A stretch of 5,681 bases of DNA from an uncultured Collinsella sp. (GCA_900757205.1 CAAENA010000088.1:1-5681), one strand, 5' to 3'; shown: positions 1 through 5,681, counted from the stretch's first letter. The notes: a model not told the origin generated them from the sequence alone. Made by a program: numbers and translations.

Positions 1-486
1 GACGGCATGGACCTGCAGCAGGGCGACGTACTCATGGATGCCTATTGCGGTAGTGGAACTATCGGCCTGTGCGCCGCGAAGGATGCCCAGGACAGAGGCG
101 TCGGCATTATGCTGCTCGGCGTGGAGCGCAACCCGGCGGGCGTTGCCGACGCACGCCGCAATGCCGAGCTCAACGGCCTCACCCGCAGCGCCTGGTTTAT
201 GGCCGACGATGCGACCGACTATATCCTCGATGCCGCCGACAACAACGAACGCGTCGACATTCTTTCCATCGACCCGCCGCGCGCCGGCTCCACGCCCGAG
301 TTCCTCGAAGCTGCCTGCGCGCTTAAACCGCGCCGCATCACCTATATCAGCTGCAACCCCGTGACTCAAGAGCGCGACCTGCATCAGCTCCTCGACGGAG
401 GCTATCGCCTGCTCAAGATCACGCCCGTCGACATGTTCCCCCATACCGACCACACCGAAACCGTAGCGGTCCTCGAGCGCCGCTAA
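1..486 (+). CDS. rlmD: 23S rRNA (uracil-5-)-methyltransferase, RlmD/TrmA family, 3' part
   Basis: C-terminal 161 codons of a gene that starts before the window; the frame is open from base 1, so the ATG at base 7 is internal. Counting codon 1 at bases 1-3, the SAM-binding motif I DAYCGSGTIGL is at codons 13-23, followed by VERNP, the acidic end of the next strand that contacts SAM. DPPRAG is at codons 91-96. The catalytic nucleophile motif YISCNP has its Cys at codon 118, and FPHTDHTETVAVL carries the family's general-base Glu at codon 153. Family knowledge: these enzymes make 5-methyluridine in RNA from SAM, through a covalent Cys-C6 uracil adduct. The N-terminal TRAM and Fe-S Cys region that would help separate RlmD, RlmCD and TrmA is outside the window, so the target base (U1939, U747 or tRNA U54) is not settled. 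The family call is secure and the symbol is provisional. The gene ends 24 bases before a strong hairpin. Confidence 0.93.
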   Translation, partial: DGMDLQQGDVLMDAYCGSGTIGLCAAKDAQDRGVGIMLLGVERNPAGVADARRNAELNGLTRSAWFMADDATDYILDAADNNERVDILSIDPPRAGSTPEFLEAACALKPRRITYISCNPVTQERDLHQLLDGGYRLLKITPVDMFPHTDHTETVAVLERR

Positions 487-510
487 TCCACCCCGGTAGA
501 TTTTCGAGAC

Positions 511-550
511 AAGCGAAGGGGGCGGCCCGTCTGGACCGCCCCCTTCGCTT
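511..550. terminator. Shared hairpin terminator between convergent genes
   Basis: Perfect 15-bp inverted repeat: arms 511-525 (starting AAGCGAAGGGGG) and 536-550. After one mismatch, two further C-G pairs (527-528 with 533-534) leave a GTCT loop. It lies between the stop of the methyltransferase (486) and the stop of the leftward PHP gene (566), so it is placed to end transcription from both sides. The stem begins with AA and ends with TT, but neither strand has a long U tract: + continues GGTTTATG and - continues GTCTCG. Either it acts through its very stable stem or it needs help. Termination in both directions is inferred. Confidence 0.75.
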
Positions 551-565
551 GGTTTATGAACTCCG

Positions 566-1387
566 CTACATCCCCTTGCGCAGGTCACACACGCCGGCTG
601 CCGCCATCTCGCGCAGCAGCGTCTCGCGATCGCGCGTCACGATCAGGTCCAGCGGGAAGTGAATCTCATCGAGCATCTTGCGCGCCTGGTCGAGCTTGCC
701 AATTGCCATACCAATGTGCGCGTCGGTCGAGACGCCAATCCCCACGCCCAGTTCGGCGCAGCGCTCGGCAATCTTGCGGCAAGCGCCCCAATGCTCGGCA
801 TCGGTACCATGCTCAAGACTATGGTTGTTAATCTCGATAATCTTGTGTTTGGCCTTTGCCGCCAACAACACCTCATCGATATCAAAGGAAACACCCGAGC
901 GACCCGTGTGGCCCAGCATAAACACTTTGGGGTGCTCCAGAGCATTGACATACATCTCGGTCGTCTGGGCGAGCGTCGCGCCTTCAGCGAGCTGCGGATT
1001 ATGCACGCTTGCCACCAAATAATCCAAATTGCGCGTAACCAAATCGAACAGCGAATGCTCACGACTATACGAATCGCCGGCGATATCGAGCGAAACGGGA
1101 ATGTCTTCGCCAAACAGGCTTCCGTCCAGCGAAACGATATCGGCCTCGGCACCACGCAGCACCAGTACGCCGCTCCAAATGCGCGGCCAGATATCCTGAT
1201 TGATAAAGAACTGGTAACTACGCAGGTCATTGGGGCAAGGCGAAACCATAGAGCTCAGATGGTCGGCAGATCCGAGCACCTGCAGGCCACGCTCTGCCGC
1301 CCAGTACACATTCTCCTCAATGGTCGAATATGCATGCGCAGAGAACATCGTATGAGTATGGATATCACAGGAAAGCAGGTAGGGCAT
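566..1387 (-). CDS. PHP-domain phosphatase, YcdX-like
   Basis: A 273-residue PHP-superfamily metallo-phosphoesterase, probably cytosolic (no signal peptide or membrane segment seen). The closest family I recognise is E. coli YcdX, a trinuclear zinc phosphatase of about 245 residues. Shared signatures are DIHTHT (8-13), HAYST (18-22), ADH (41-43), FINQDIWPR (61-69), LRGAEADI (77-84), SVHNP (127-131), LGHTG (158-162), IEINNHS (184-190) and STDAH (220-224). The nine expected metal ligands are all present as H10, H12, H18, H43, E81, H129, H160, D222 and H224, so the enzyme should be active. The gap between E81 and H129 is about 20 residues longer than in YcdX. The PHP fold is also found in histidinol phosphatases and DNA polymerase subunits, but the IWPR/LRG-E block favours YcdX. 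The physiological substrate is unknown. The start is set by AAGGAG five bases before the ATG. The gene appears monocistronic with its own candidate promoter. Confidence 0.93.
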   Translation of the reverse strand: MPYLLSCDIHTHTMFSAHAYSTIEENVYWAAERGLQVLGSADHLSSMVSPCPNDLRSYQFFINQDIWPRIWSGVLVLRGAEADIVSLDGSLFGEDIPVSLDIAGDSYSREHSLFDLVTRNLDYLVASVHNPQLAEGATLAQTTEMYVNALEHPKVFMLGHTGRSGVSFDIDEVLLAAKAKHKIIEINNHSLEHGTDAEHWGACRKIAERCAELGVGIGVSTDAHIGMAIGKLDQARKMLDEIHFPLDLIVTRDRETLLREMAAAGVCDLRKGM

Positions 1388-1403
1388 CGGATCTCCTTAT
1401 CCG
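1388..1403 (-). promoter_or_regulatory. Ribosome binding site of the PHP gene, in a small hairpin loop
   Basis: On the - strand the leader reads CGGAT-AAGGAG-ATCCG directly before the ATG. The Shine-Dalgarno AAGGAG (1393-1398) is the 6-base loop of a perfect 5-bp stem, 1399-1403 with 1388-1392. The RBS call is firm. Whether the stem forms or matters is not known. Confidence 0.7.
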
Positions 1404-1424
1404 GCATGGCCGTCGCGTATATTC

Positions 1425-1454
1425 ATTGTACGCATAGCCTTCGATAGTCGTAAA
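1425..1454 (-). promoter_or_regulatory. Candidate sigma-A-type promoter of the PHP gene
   Basis: Reading the - strand, TTTACG (1449-1454; 4 of 6 match TTGACA) is followed by an 18-base spacer and TACAAT (1425-1430; 5 of 6 match TATAAT). This would start transcription near 1418 and give a leader of about 30 bases ending in the Shine-Dalgarno hairpin. Found by eye from consensus only. Confidence 0.5.
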
Positions 1455-1487
1455 ACCGCTCCATCCCAACGACACAACGTACATGAC

Positions 1488-1518
1488 AACGGGGTCCGGC
1501 TCAACACCAAACCCCGTT
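1488..1518 (-). terminator. Possible weak terminator hairpin after the aminotransferase gene
   Basis: An 8-bp inverted repeat (AACGGGGT at 1488-1495, ACCCCGTT at 1511-1518) with a 15-base loop, 35 bases past the aminotransferase stop. On the - strand the stem is followed by GTCATGTACG, which is not U-rich, so this is only a tentative terminator. It is still the best candidate in the 165-base gap between the two genes. Confidence 0.35.
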
Positions 1519-1552
1519 TCACGTAAAACATTACAGGCAGAGCGCTTTGCTT

Positions 1553-2737
1553 TTAACGATACTCGTCTGCCAGCTGCTTCCAGGCAGGTAGCGAATTGAT
1601 AATCGTCTCGTAACTCACACAATAGCCAAGGCGGAACCAACCCGGCATACCAAAGCTGTCCGAGGGAACCGCGAGCAGCTCGTACTTCTTCGCGCGCTCG
1701 CAAAATGCATTTGCATCGGGCTCGAGCGCCTTCACCCACAGGTAGAAAGCACCGTCCGGCTCAACATAGGTGTAGCCGTACTCCGCCAATGCATCGGTGA
1801 GCGCCGTGCGGTTGCGTGCATAGGCCTCAACGTCACTCGGCTCATCGATGCAATCGATAATCACGCGCTGGAAGAGCGCCGGTGCGCACACAAAGCCCAG
1901 CGTACGGGCGGCACCGGCAACGGCGGGCATTAGACGAGCTGCCTGAGGATTCGTATTGGGAACCAGGATCCACCCGACGCGCTCGCCCGGTAGCGAAAGC
2001 GACTTGGAATACGAGTAACACACGATGGTGTGCTCGTAGATCGAAGGCACCCAAGGCACCTCGGCGCCATAGACAATCTCGCGATACGGCTCATCCGAGA
2101 TAAGCATGATCGGGTTCTCGGGATCGCGCTTGGCGTTGACCTCGCGCAGAACATTGGCCAGTCGCGTCAGCGTGTCGCGCGTATACACGGCACCAGTCGG
2201 GTTGTTTGGCGAGTCGATAATGACGGCCGCCGTTTTATCGGTAATCGCCTTGAGCACATTACCCACGCTCAGCTGGAACGTGTCTTCATTGGCGGGCACC
2301 TCGACACACGTACAGCCGGCCTTCTCAATCCACACGCGATACTCCGGGAAGTACGGGGCGATAACAATGACCTCATCGCCCGGATTGGTAACGGCATTGA
2401 GTGTGCAGGTGAGCGAAGCCGCCGCGCCCACGGTCATAAAGACATCCTTGCCCTCATAGCTCGTGCCGAAACGGCGATTGAGCGACTCAGCCACGGCGGT
2501 ACGGCACTGCGGCAAACCCGGTGCAGGCGTGTATCCATGCAGCTGGTCGCTCGGCAGCTCCAAGGCCTTCTTAATGGACTCAGCCACGGCGGCAGGCGCC
2601 GGAACACTCGGGTTTCCCAGCGAAAAATCGAATACGTTCTCTGCACCGATCTGCGCCTTGCGTTCAAGGCCATAGCTAAAGATCTCACGGATGATGGAGC
2701 TTTCCGCACCGCGAGCATACATAGTTTCGTTGATCAT
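1553..2737 (-). CDS. PLP-dependent aminotransferase, class I/II (fold type I)
   Basis: A 394-residue cytosolic aminotransferase. Visible landmarks: substrate-side loop DFSLGNPS (37-44), HGYTPAPGLP (67-76), PLP-stacking region APYFPEY (127-133), SPNNPTG (176-182) whose second Asn contacts the cofactor, SDEPY (214-218) with the Asp that pairs with the pyridine nitrogen, and YSYSKSLSLPGERVGW (241-256). In that last block K245 is the Schiff-base lysine and R253 binds the PLP phosphate. R369 in WFRLGY is the expected substrate-carboxylate arginine. All catalytic residues are present and the length is normal for the AspB-like (COG0436) group, so it should transfer amino groups between an amino acid and a 2-oxoacid. 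The substrate cannot be read from the sequence, and the neighbours do not form a pathway with it. I chose the ATG at 2737 because GAAAGGGG lies just upstream and the protein begins MINETMYARG, as I recall for relatives. The frame stays open upstream to 2836, but that part runs into the palindrome and has no ribosome binding site. Confidence 0.93.
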   Translation of the reverse strand: MINETMYARGAESSIIREIFSYGLERKAQIGAENVFDFSLGNPSVPAPAAVAESIKKALELPSDQLHGYTPAPGLPQCRTAVAESLNRRFGTSYEGKDVFMTVGAAASLTCTLNAVTNPGDEVIVIAPYFPEYRVWIEKAGCTCVEVPANEDTFQLSVGNVLKAITDKTAAVIIDSPNNPTGAVYTRDTLTRLANVLREVNAKRDPENPIMLISDEPYREIVYGAEVPWVPSIYEHTIVCYSYSKSLSLPGERVGWILVPNTNPQAARLMPAVAGAARTLGFVCAPALFQRVIIDCIDEPSDVEAYARNRTALTDALAEYGYTYVEPDGAFYLWVKALEPDANAFCERAKKYELLAVPSDSFGMPGWFRLGYCVSYETIINSLPAWKQLADEYR

Positions 2738-2761
2738 CTGTTCCCCTTTCACATAGGCGCT

Positions 2762-2767
2762 ATTGTA
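2762..2767 (-). promoter_or_regulatory. Candidate -10 box of the aminotransferase gene
   Basis: TACAAT on the - strand (5 of 6 match TATAAT), 24 bases before the ATG, giving a short leader containing AAAGGGG. No good -35 hexamer is found at 16-18 bases spacing, where the sequence reads CGGCAC. The same GCGTACAAT 9-mer occurs at the PHP gene promoter. Tentative. Confidence 0.4.
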
Positions 2768-2795
2768 CGCTTTAGCCGAGCAAAGTGCCGCAGCA

Positions 2796-2859
2796 ATGTT
2801 GATTGGGGACAGACTTAAATGCGTGAAAACGCTCATTTAAGTCTGTCCCCAATCAACAT
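2796..2859. repeat. REP/MITE-like perfect palindrome with GGGGACAGACTTAAATG core
   Basis: Two perfectly complementary 26-base arms, 2796-2821 and 2834-2859, surround a 12-base centre (CGTGAAAACGCT). Within the centre, GCGT-GAAA-ACGC could alternatively fold as a GNRA tetraloop cap. The arms contain GATTGGGGACAGACTTAAATG. It lies 14 bases past the ftsH terminator stem and about 28 bases upstream of the aminotransferase -10 box. As drawn it is far longer and more perfect than the terminators here and has no U tract. Arms with a GGGGACAG core resemble short palindromic repeats tied to IS200-like REP-associated transposases; that link is from memory and is inference. Only one copy is in the window, so its repeat status is unproven. 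Confidence 0.7.
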
Positions 2860-2862
2860 ATC

Positions 2863-2904
2863 GCTTAAAAGAAAAGCCTCCACAGGTTTCCCCGCGGAGG
2901 CTTT
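2863..2904 (-). terminator. Rho-independent terminator of the hpt-ftsH operon
   Basis: On the - strand, AAAGCCTCC (2904-2896) pairs with GGAGGCTTT (2881-2873) around a 14-base loop. It is followed at once by TTTTCTTTTAAG, a proper U-rich tail. It begins 12 bases past the ftsH stop codon. This is a standard intrinsic terminator and marks ftsH as the last gene of the operon. Confidence 0.88.
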
Positions 2905-2915
2905 CGCTACAAGAA

Positions 2916-5054
2916 CTATTTGTCGGCGTCGGTGTTGCCGCCAGCGTTGACGACATGGTCATCGCCGGCATCGTCGGATGTGGCTTCGGCATCCTCCTGC
3001 ATGGCCGCCTGCGCAAAGGCCGCGGCATCAGCCGCCAGCTCCTCCTCGCTCATGCGAGGCGCGCGCTTCTTGGTCGGCATGCCGGCCGCCTTGGCATTGC
3101 GCTCCTCCTTGGCCGCCAGGATATCGCCCTCGCGCTCAAGATAGGCGTCCCACTCGTTATCGAGCAGGGCATTCACGGCATCGCCCTCGACAGTCTCGCG
3201 CTCAAGCAGCACCTTCGCCATCAGATCGAGCTGATCGCGACGGGCATCCAAGATCTCAACAGCACGACGATGGGCCTCGCGCATGATGCGCTGAACCTCG
3301 ATATCGATGCGGCGTGCCGTCTCCTCGGAATAATCCTGGTGATCGGCGTAATCGCGACCAAGGAATACCTGATGCTGCGCCTCACCAAACACCTGCGTTC
3401 CAAGCTCCTCGCTCATGCCCAGGCGCGTGACCATCTCGCGCGCCATCTTGGTCGCGCGCTCCAGATCGTTGCTCGCGCCCGACGTGATGTCGTCGCACAT
3501 GAGCTCCTCGGCAACGCGACCGCCCAAGAACACGGCGAGCTCGTCGAGCATCTCGTTCTTGGTCTTGAGGAAGTGGTCCTCCTGCGGAAGCTGCAGCGTG
3601 TAGCCCAACGCCTGGCCGCGGCTGACGATCGAGATCTTATGAACCGGATCGGAATGCTCCAAGATGTGGCCCACCAGGGCGTGACCGCTCTCGTGGTAAG
3701 CAATCGTGGTGCGCTCGGCTTCGGTCATCACGCGACCCTTGCGCTGCGGTCCGGCAATCACGCGCTCCATCGACTCCTCGACCTCGTCCATCGAGATTAC
3801 GGAGCGATGACGACGAGCGGCCAGCAGCGCAGACTCGTTAAGCAGGTTCGCCAAATCGGCGCCGGTAAAGCCAACGGTCATCTGGGCGAGCTTCTCAAAC
3901 TTAACGTCCTCGTCCATCGGCTTGTTCTCGGCATGTACGCGCAAGATCTGCTCGCGGCCCTTCACATCCGGACGGTCGACCGTAACCTGACGGTCAAAAC
4001 GGCCGGGACGCAGCAATGCCGGATCCAGGATGTCAGGACGGTTGGTCGCAGCGATCAGGATGACCGACTCGCTTTCCTCAAAGCCGTCCATCTCGACCAG
4101 CAGCTGGTTGAGCGTCTGCTCGCGCTCGTCGTGACCGCCGCCCAAGCCAGCTCCGCGCTGACGTCCCACGGCATCGATCTCATCGATGAAGATGATCGAC
4201 GGGGCCTGGGACTTGGCCTCCTTAAAGAGGTCACGCACACGGCTGGCGCCGACGCCCACGAACATCTCGACAAAGTCGGAACCCGAGATGCTAAAGAACG
4301 GCACGCCTGCCTCGCCGGCAACGGCTTTGGCCAGCAACGTCTTACCGGTACCCGGAGGGCCCACCAGCAACACGCCGCGGGGAATCTTGGCGCCCAGCTT
4401 GCGATAGCGGTCCGGGTCGCTCAAGAAGTCACGAATCTCCTCGAGCTCCTCGACTGCCTCGTCCACACCGGCAACGTCTTCAAACTTGACCTTGGGGCGT
4501 GTGGCCTCGTTGGTCTTGGCGTTGGTCTTGCCAAACTGCATGTTCCTGTTGTTGGCGCCCATCATCTGGCGCATAAAGTAGAACATGATGGCAATCAGGG
4601 CAATCGTCGGCAGCACGCTCATCGCCAGATCGCCCCAAAAATCGGGATCGTTGGTGTTGACGATGTACTTGGTATCGGGGTGCTCCGCCATAAGCTCGGC
4701 AAGCGAATCGGAGCCGACATAGGTCGAGGAGAAACTCTTGAGCTCGCTCGTATCGCCCTTGTCCTTCTTCGTCTTCCAGTAATGACCCGTCACGCTTCCG
4801 TCTTGAACCGTATAGGTCAAATCTTCGACGCGATCCTGCTTAATGGCGTTGACCATCTCGCTCGTCGCGAGCTTTACGGTATTGCTGGAATTGGCAAAGC
4901 CGGAGCCCATGTTAAAGAAGGCGTAGCCCAGAAGCGCGCAAGCCAAAATAAAATACAGCCAGCCCGTACGCGTGGGCTTCTTGCCTCCGGGCATCCCCGG
5001 GATCTTAGGCTCCCGGGGAGTCTGGGAATTGTTATCGTTACGGTCGTCGGGCAT
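2916..5054 (-). CDS. ftsH: ATP-dependent zinc metalloprotease FtsH
   Basis: A 712-residue membrane-anchored AAA+ protease that forms hexamers, extracts membrane and short-lived cytosolic proteins and degrades them. Order of parts: cytosolic Pro/Asn-rich tail (1-30), first membrane helix (about 31-49), external FtsH-type domain (about 50-141), second membrane helix (about 143-162), AAA+ domain with Walker A GPPGTGKT (232-239), pore motif FVG (265-267), Walker B IIFIDE (287-292), and second region of homology around AATNRPDILDPALLRPGRFDRQ, with arginine fingers R349 and R352. The protease domain has zinc motif HESGH (454-458) and the probable third ligand D530 in TSGASND. All key residues are intact. 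The tail after about residue 645 is Ala/acidic-rich with a short basic patch (TKKRAPR, 661-667) and looks disordered. The total is somewhat longer than E. coli FtsH (about 645 residues). The gene starts one base after hpt, so translation is probably coupled, and it is followed by an intrinsic terminator. Confidence 0.98.
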   Translation of the reverse strand: MPDDRNDNNSQTPREPKIPGMPGGKKPTRTGWLYFILACALLGYAFFNMGSGFANSSNTVKLATSEMVNAIKQDRVEDLTYTVQDGSVTGHYWKTKKDKGDTSELKSFSSTYVGSDSLAELMAEHPDTKYIVNTNDPDFWGDLAMSVLPTIALIAIMFYFMRQMMGANNRNMQFGKTNAKTNEATRPKVKFEDVAGVDEAVEELEEIRDFLSDPDRYRKLGAKIPRGVLLVGPPGTGKTLLAKAVAGEAGVPFFSISGSDFVEMFVGVGASRVRDLFKEAKSQAPSIIFIDEIDAVGRQRGAGLGGGHDEREQTLNQLLVEMDGFEESESVILIAATNRPDILDPALLRPGRFDRQVTVDRPDVKGREQILRVHAENKPMDEDVKFEKLAQMTVGFTGADLANLLNESALLAARRHRSVISMDEVEESMERVIAGPQRKGRVMTEAERTTIAYHESGHALVGHILEHSDPVHKISIVSRGQALGYTLQLPQEDHFLKTKNEMLDELAVFLGGRVAEELMCDDITSGASNDLERATKMAREMVTRLGMSEELGTQVFGEAQHQVFLGRDYADHQDYSEETARRIDIEVQRIMREAHRRAVEILDARRDQLDLMAKVLLERETVEGDAVNALLDNEWDAYLEREGDILAAKEERNAKAAGMPTKKRAPRMSEEELAADAAAFAQAAMQEDAEATSDDAGDDHVVNAGGNTDADK
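4994..5019 (-). other. GC-rich hairpin within early ftsH coding sequence
   Basis: A perfect 9-bp inverted repeat (TCCCCGGGA at 4994-5002, TCCCGGGGA at 5011-5019) with an 8-base loop, covering ftsH codons 12-21, which encode part of the Pro/Gly-rich cytosolic tail. In the mRNA the stem would be very stable and begin about 35 bases after the start codon. The repeat is directly visible; any effect on translation is speculation, since Pro and Gly codons favour such runs. Confidence 0.5.
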
Positions 5055-5055
5055 C

Positions 5056-5604
5056 TTACGAATAAACCTCCGGTTTCAAAATGCCCAGATACGGAAGGTT
5101 GCGATAGCGCTCGGCATAGTCGAGGCCGTAGCCCACCACAAAGGCATCGGGGCAATGGGTTCCAACATACTTGGGCGTGACGGCCGAGGTACGGTCCTCA
5201 ACGTCCTTCCACAGGAAGGCGGCGACCTCCAGAGAAGCAGGCTTGCGGCTCTCGAGGTTCTTCATCAAATACTTGAGCGTCAGGCCCGAGTCCAGAATGT
5301 CCTCGACGATCAGCACGTCGCGACCGCGGATGTCGATATCCAAGTCCTTAATGATACGCACGATACCCGAGGACTTCACACCGTCGCCATAGCTCGAAAC
5401 AGCCATGAAATCGATGTTGGTCGGCAGCTCGATCTTGCGCATCAGGTCGCCCATAAAGACCACGGCGCCGCGCAGGACCGCAATCAGCACCAGATCCTTA
5501 CCCGCGTAGTCGCGAGTAATCTGCTCGCCTAGGCGAGAGACGATACCGTCGATATCCTCCTGCGTAAACAGAACCTTCTCGATATCCGGATGTTGAGAAG
5601 CCAT
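5056..5604 (-). CDS. hpt: Hypoxanthine (guanine) phosphoribosyltransferase
   Basis: A 182-residue type I phosphoribosyltransferase of normal length for bacterial HPRT. It joins hypoxanthine or guanine to PRPP to give IMP or GMP in purine salvage, in the cytosol. Visible parts: pyrophosphate loop LRGA (44-47), flexible active-site loop start SSYGDG (70-75), the PRPP-binding signature VLIVEDILDSGLTL (97-110) with the acidic pair E101/D102, the purine-contacting lysine region FLWK (K133), and the hood segment PDAFVVGYGLDYAERYRNLPYLG (152-174). The GYGLDY...YRNLPY ending is typical of HPRT and sets it apart from xanthine or adenine transferases. The start is supported by AAAGGG five bases before the ATG. 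First gene visible of a leftward operon with ftsH, an arrangement conserved across many Gram-positive bacteria, usually after tilS; tilS would lie beyond the right edge. Confidence 0.96.
   Translation of the reverse strand: MASQHPDIEKVLFTQEDIDGIVSRLGEQITRDYAGKDLVLIAVLRGAVVFMGDLMRKIELPTNIDFMAVSSYGDGVKSSGIVRIIKDLDIDIRGRDVLIVEDILDSGLTLKYLMKNLESRKPASLEVAAFLWKDVEDRTSAVTPKYVGTHCPDAFVVGYGLDYAERYRNLPYLGILKPEVYS
5067..5071 (-). promoter_or_regulatory. ftsH ribosome binding site inside hpt
   Basis: GGAGG on the - strand, within the last codons of hpt, 12 bases before the ftsH ATG at 5054. The spacing is longer than the usual 5-9 bases, which fits re-initiation by ribosomes finishing hpt (TAA-G-ATG). 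No better placed start is seen: the next Met, codon 21, has no suitable Shine-Dalgarno sequence. Confidence 0.65.
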
Positions 5605-5660
5605 GACAACCCTTTCTTGTGCTTATCGCCCACACACCGCCGTATGGACGCGAACTACAC

Positions 5661-5669
5661 ATTCTAGCA
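5661..5669 (-). promoter_or_regulatory. Possible extended -10 box for the hpt-ftsH operon
   Basis: On the - strand TGCTAGAAT: TG-n followed by TAGAAT (5 of 6 match TATAAT), about 56 bases before the hpt ATG. The -35 position falls just outside the window, so the promoter cannot be confirmed. It would let hpt-ftsH be transcribed separately from any gene further upstream. Confidence 0.35.
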
Positions 5670-5681
5670 GCGCACGGGGTA

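Noticed and set aside
659..1447. A 262-codon open frame on the + strand opposite the PHP gene
   Set aside because: Antisense shadow of a gene whose active-site residues are all present; it shows no family motif of its own.
1365..1739. A 124-codon - strand frame bridging the PHP and aminotransferase genes
   Set aside because: It overlaps both real genes in another frame, has no family motif, and crosses the candidate promoter and terminator.
2030..2818. A 262-codon open frame on the + strand opposite the aminotransferase, ending in the palindrome
   Set aside because: Antisense shadow; its last residues (NVDWGQT) merely translate the palindrome arm.
2738..2836. A 33-residue N-terminal extension of the aminotransferase from an ATG at 2836
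   Set aside because: The extension would start inside the palindrome, crosses the candidate -10 box, and lacks a ribosome binding site, while the ATG at 2737 has AAAGGGG and the expected protein start.
2837..3028. A 63-codon - strand frame overlapping the ftsH 3' end and palindrome
   Set aside because: It lies out of frame within ftsH, across its terminator, and has no motif.
2955..5180. A 741-codon open frame on the + strand opposite ftsH
   Set aside because: It lies antisense to a gene with complete FtsH motifs, has no recognisable domain, and is explained by codon bias in GC-rich DNA leaving the opposite strand free of stops.
5623..5679. An 18-codon open frame on the - strand entering from the right edge and ending just before hpt, possibly the end of tilS
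   Set aside because: The residues are too few and carry no recognisable motif, and another frame is equally open, so I could not support calling a gene fragment.
1..5681. A novel defence, mobile or biosynthetic system
   Set aside because: All five genes belong to well-known housekeeping families with intact catalytic residues; apart from the palindrome no sign of accessory DNA is visible.

Overview
The window is an ordinary chromosomal stretch of a moderately GC-rich Gram-positive-type bacterium. The protein sequences and gene content look most like the Actinomycetota class Coriobacteriia, perhaps a Collinsella relative. That assignment comes from recalled family resemblance, not from a search. 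It holds five protein genes: one 3' fragment on the + strand and four complete genes on the - strand.

Left end (1-550): the C-terminal part of an RNA m5U methyltransferase of the RlmD/TrmA family runs rightward. It ends in a strong 15-bp hairpin that it shares with the converging neighbour.

566-1403: a leftward PHP-domain metal-dependent phosphatase of the E. coli YcdX type. All nine predicted metal ligands are present, and it has its own candidate promoter. 1553-2737: a leftward fold-type-I PLP aminotransferase of unknown substrate, also with its own candidate -10 box. 2738-2915: an intergenic region with a perfect 26-bp-arm palindrome (2796-2859) built on GGGGACAGACTTAAATG. It looks like a REP/MITE-type repeat unit and is the least ordinary feature here. 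Next to it lies the Rho-independent terminator that closes the ftsH operon.

Right part (2916-5681): hpt (hypoxanthine phosphoribosyltransferase) and ftsH (membrane AAA+ zinc protease) form a tight leftward operon with one base between them. The ftsH ribosome binding site lies inside the end of hpt. This is the widely conserved hpt-ftsH pair, often preceded by tilS, which would lie beyond the right edge. A candidate extended -10 box for hpt sits at the very edge.

The genes are housekeeping: rRNA modification, purine salvage, membrane protein quality control and amino-acid or phosphoester metabolism. I see no defence system, CRISPR array, prophage, tRNA or full insertion sequence. Points worth a second look are the palindrome, a GC-rich hairpin in the early ftsH coding region, a Shine-Dalgarno sequence held in a hairpin loop before the PHP gene, and a roughly 20-residue insertion in the PHP phosphatase.
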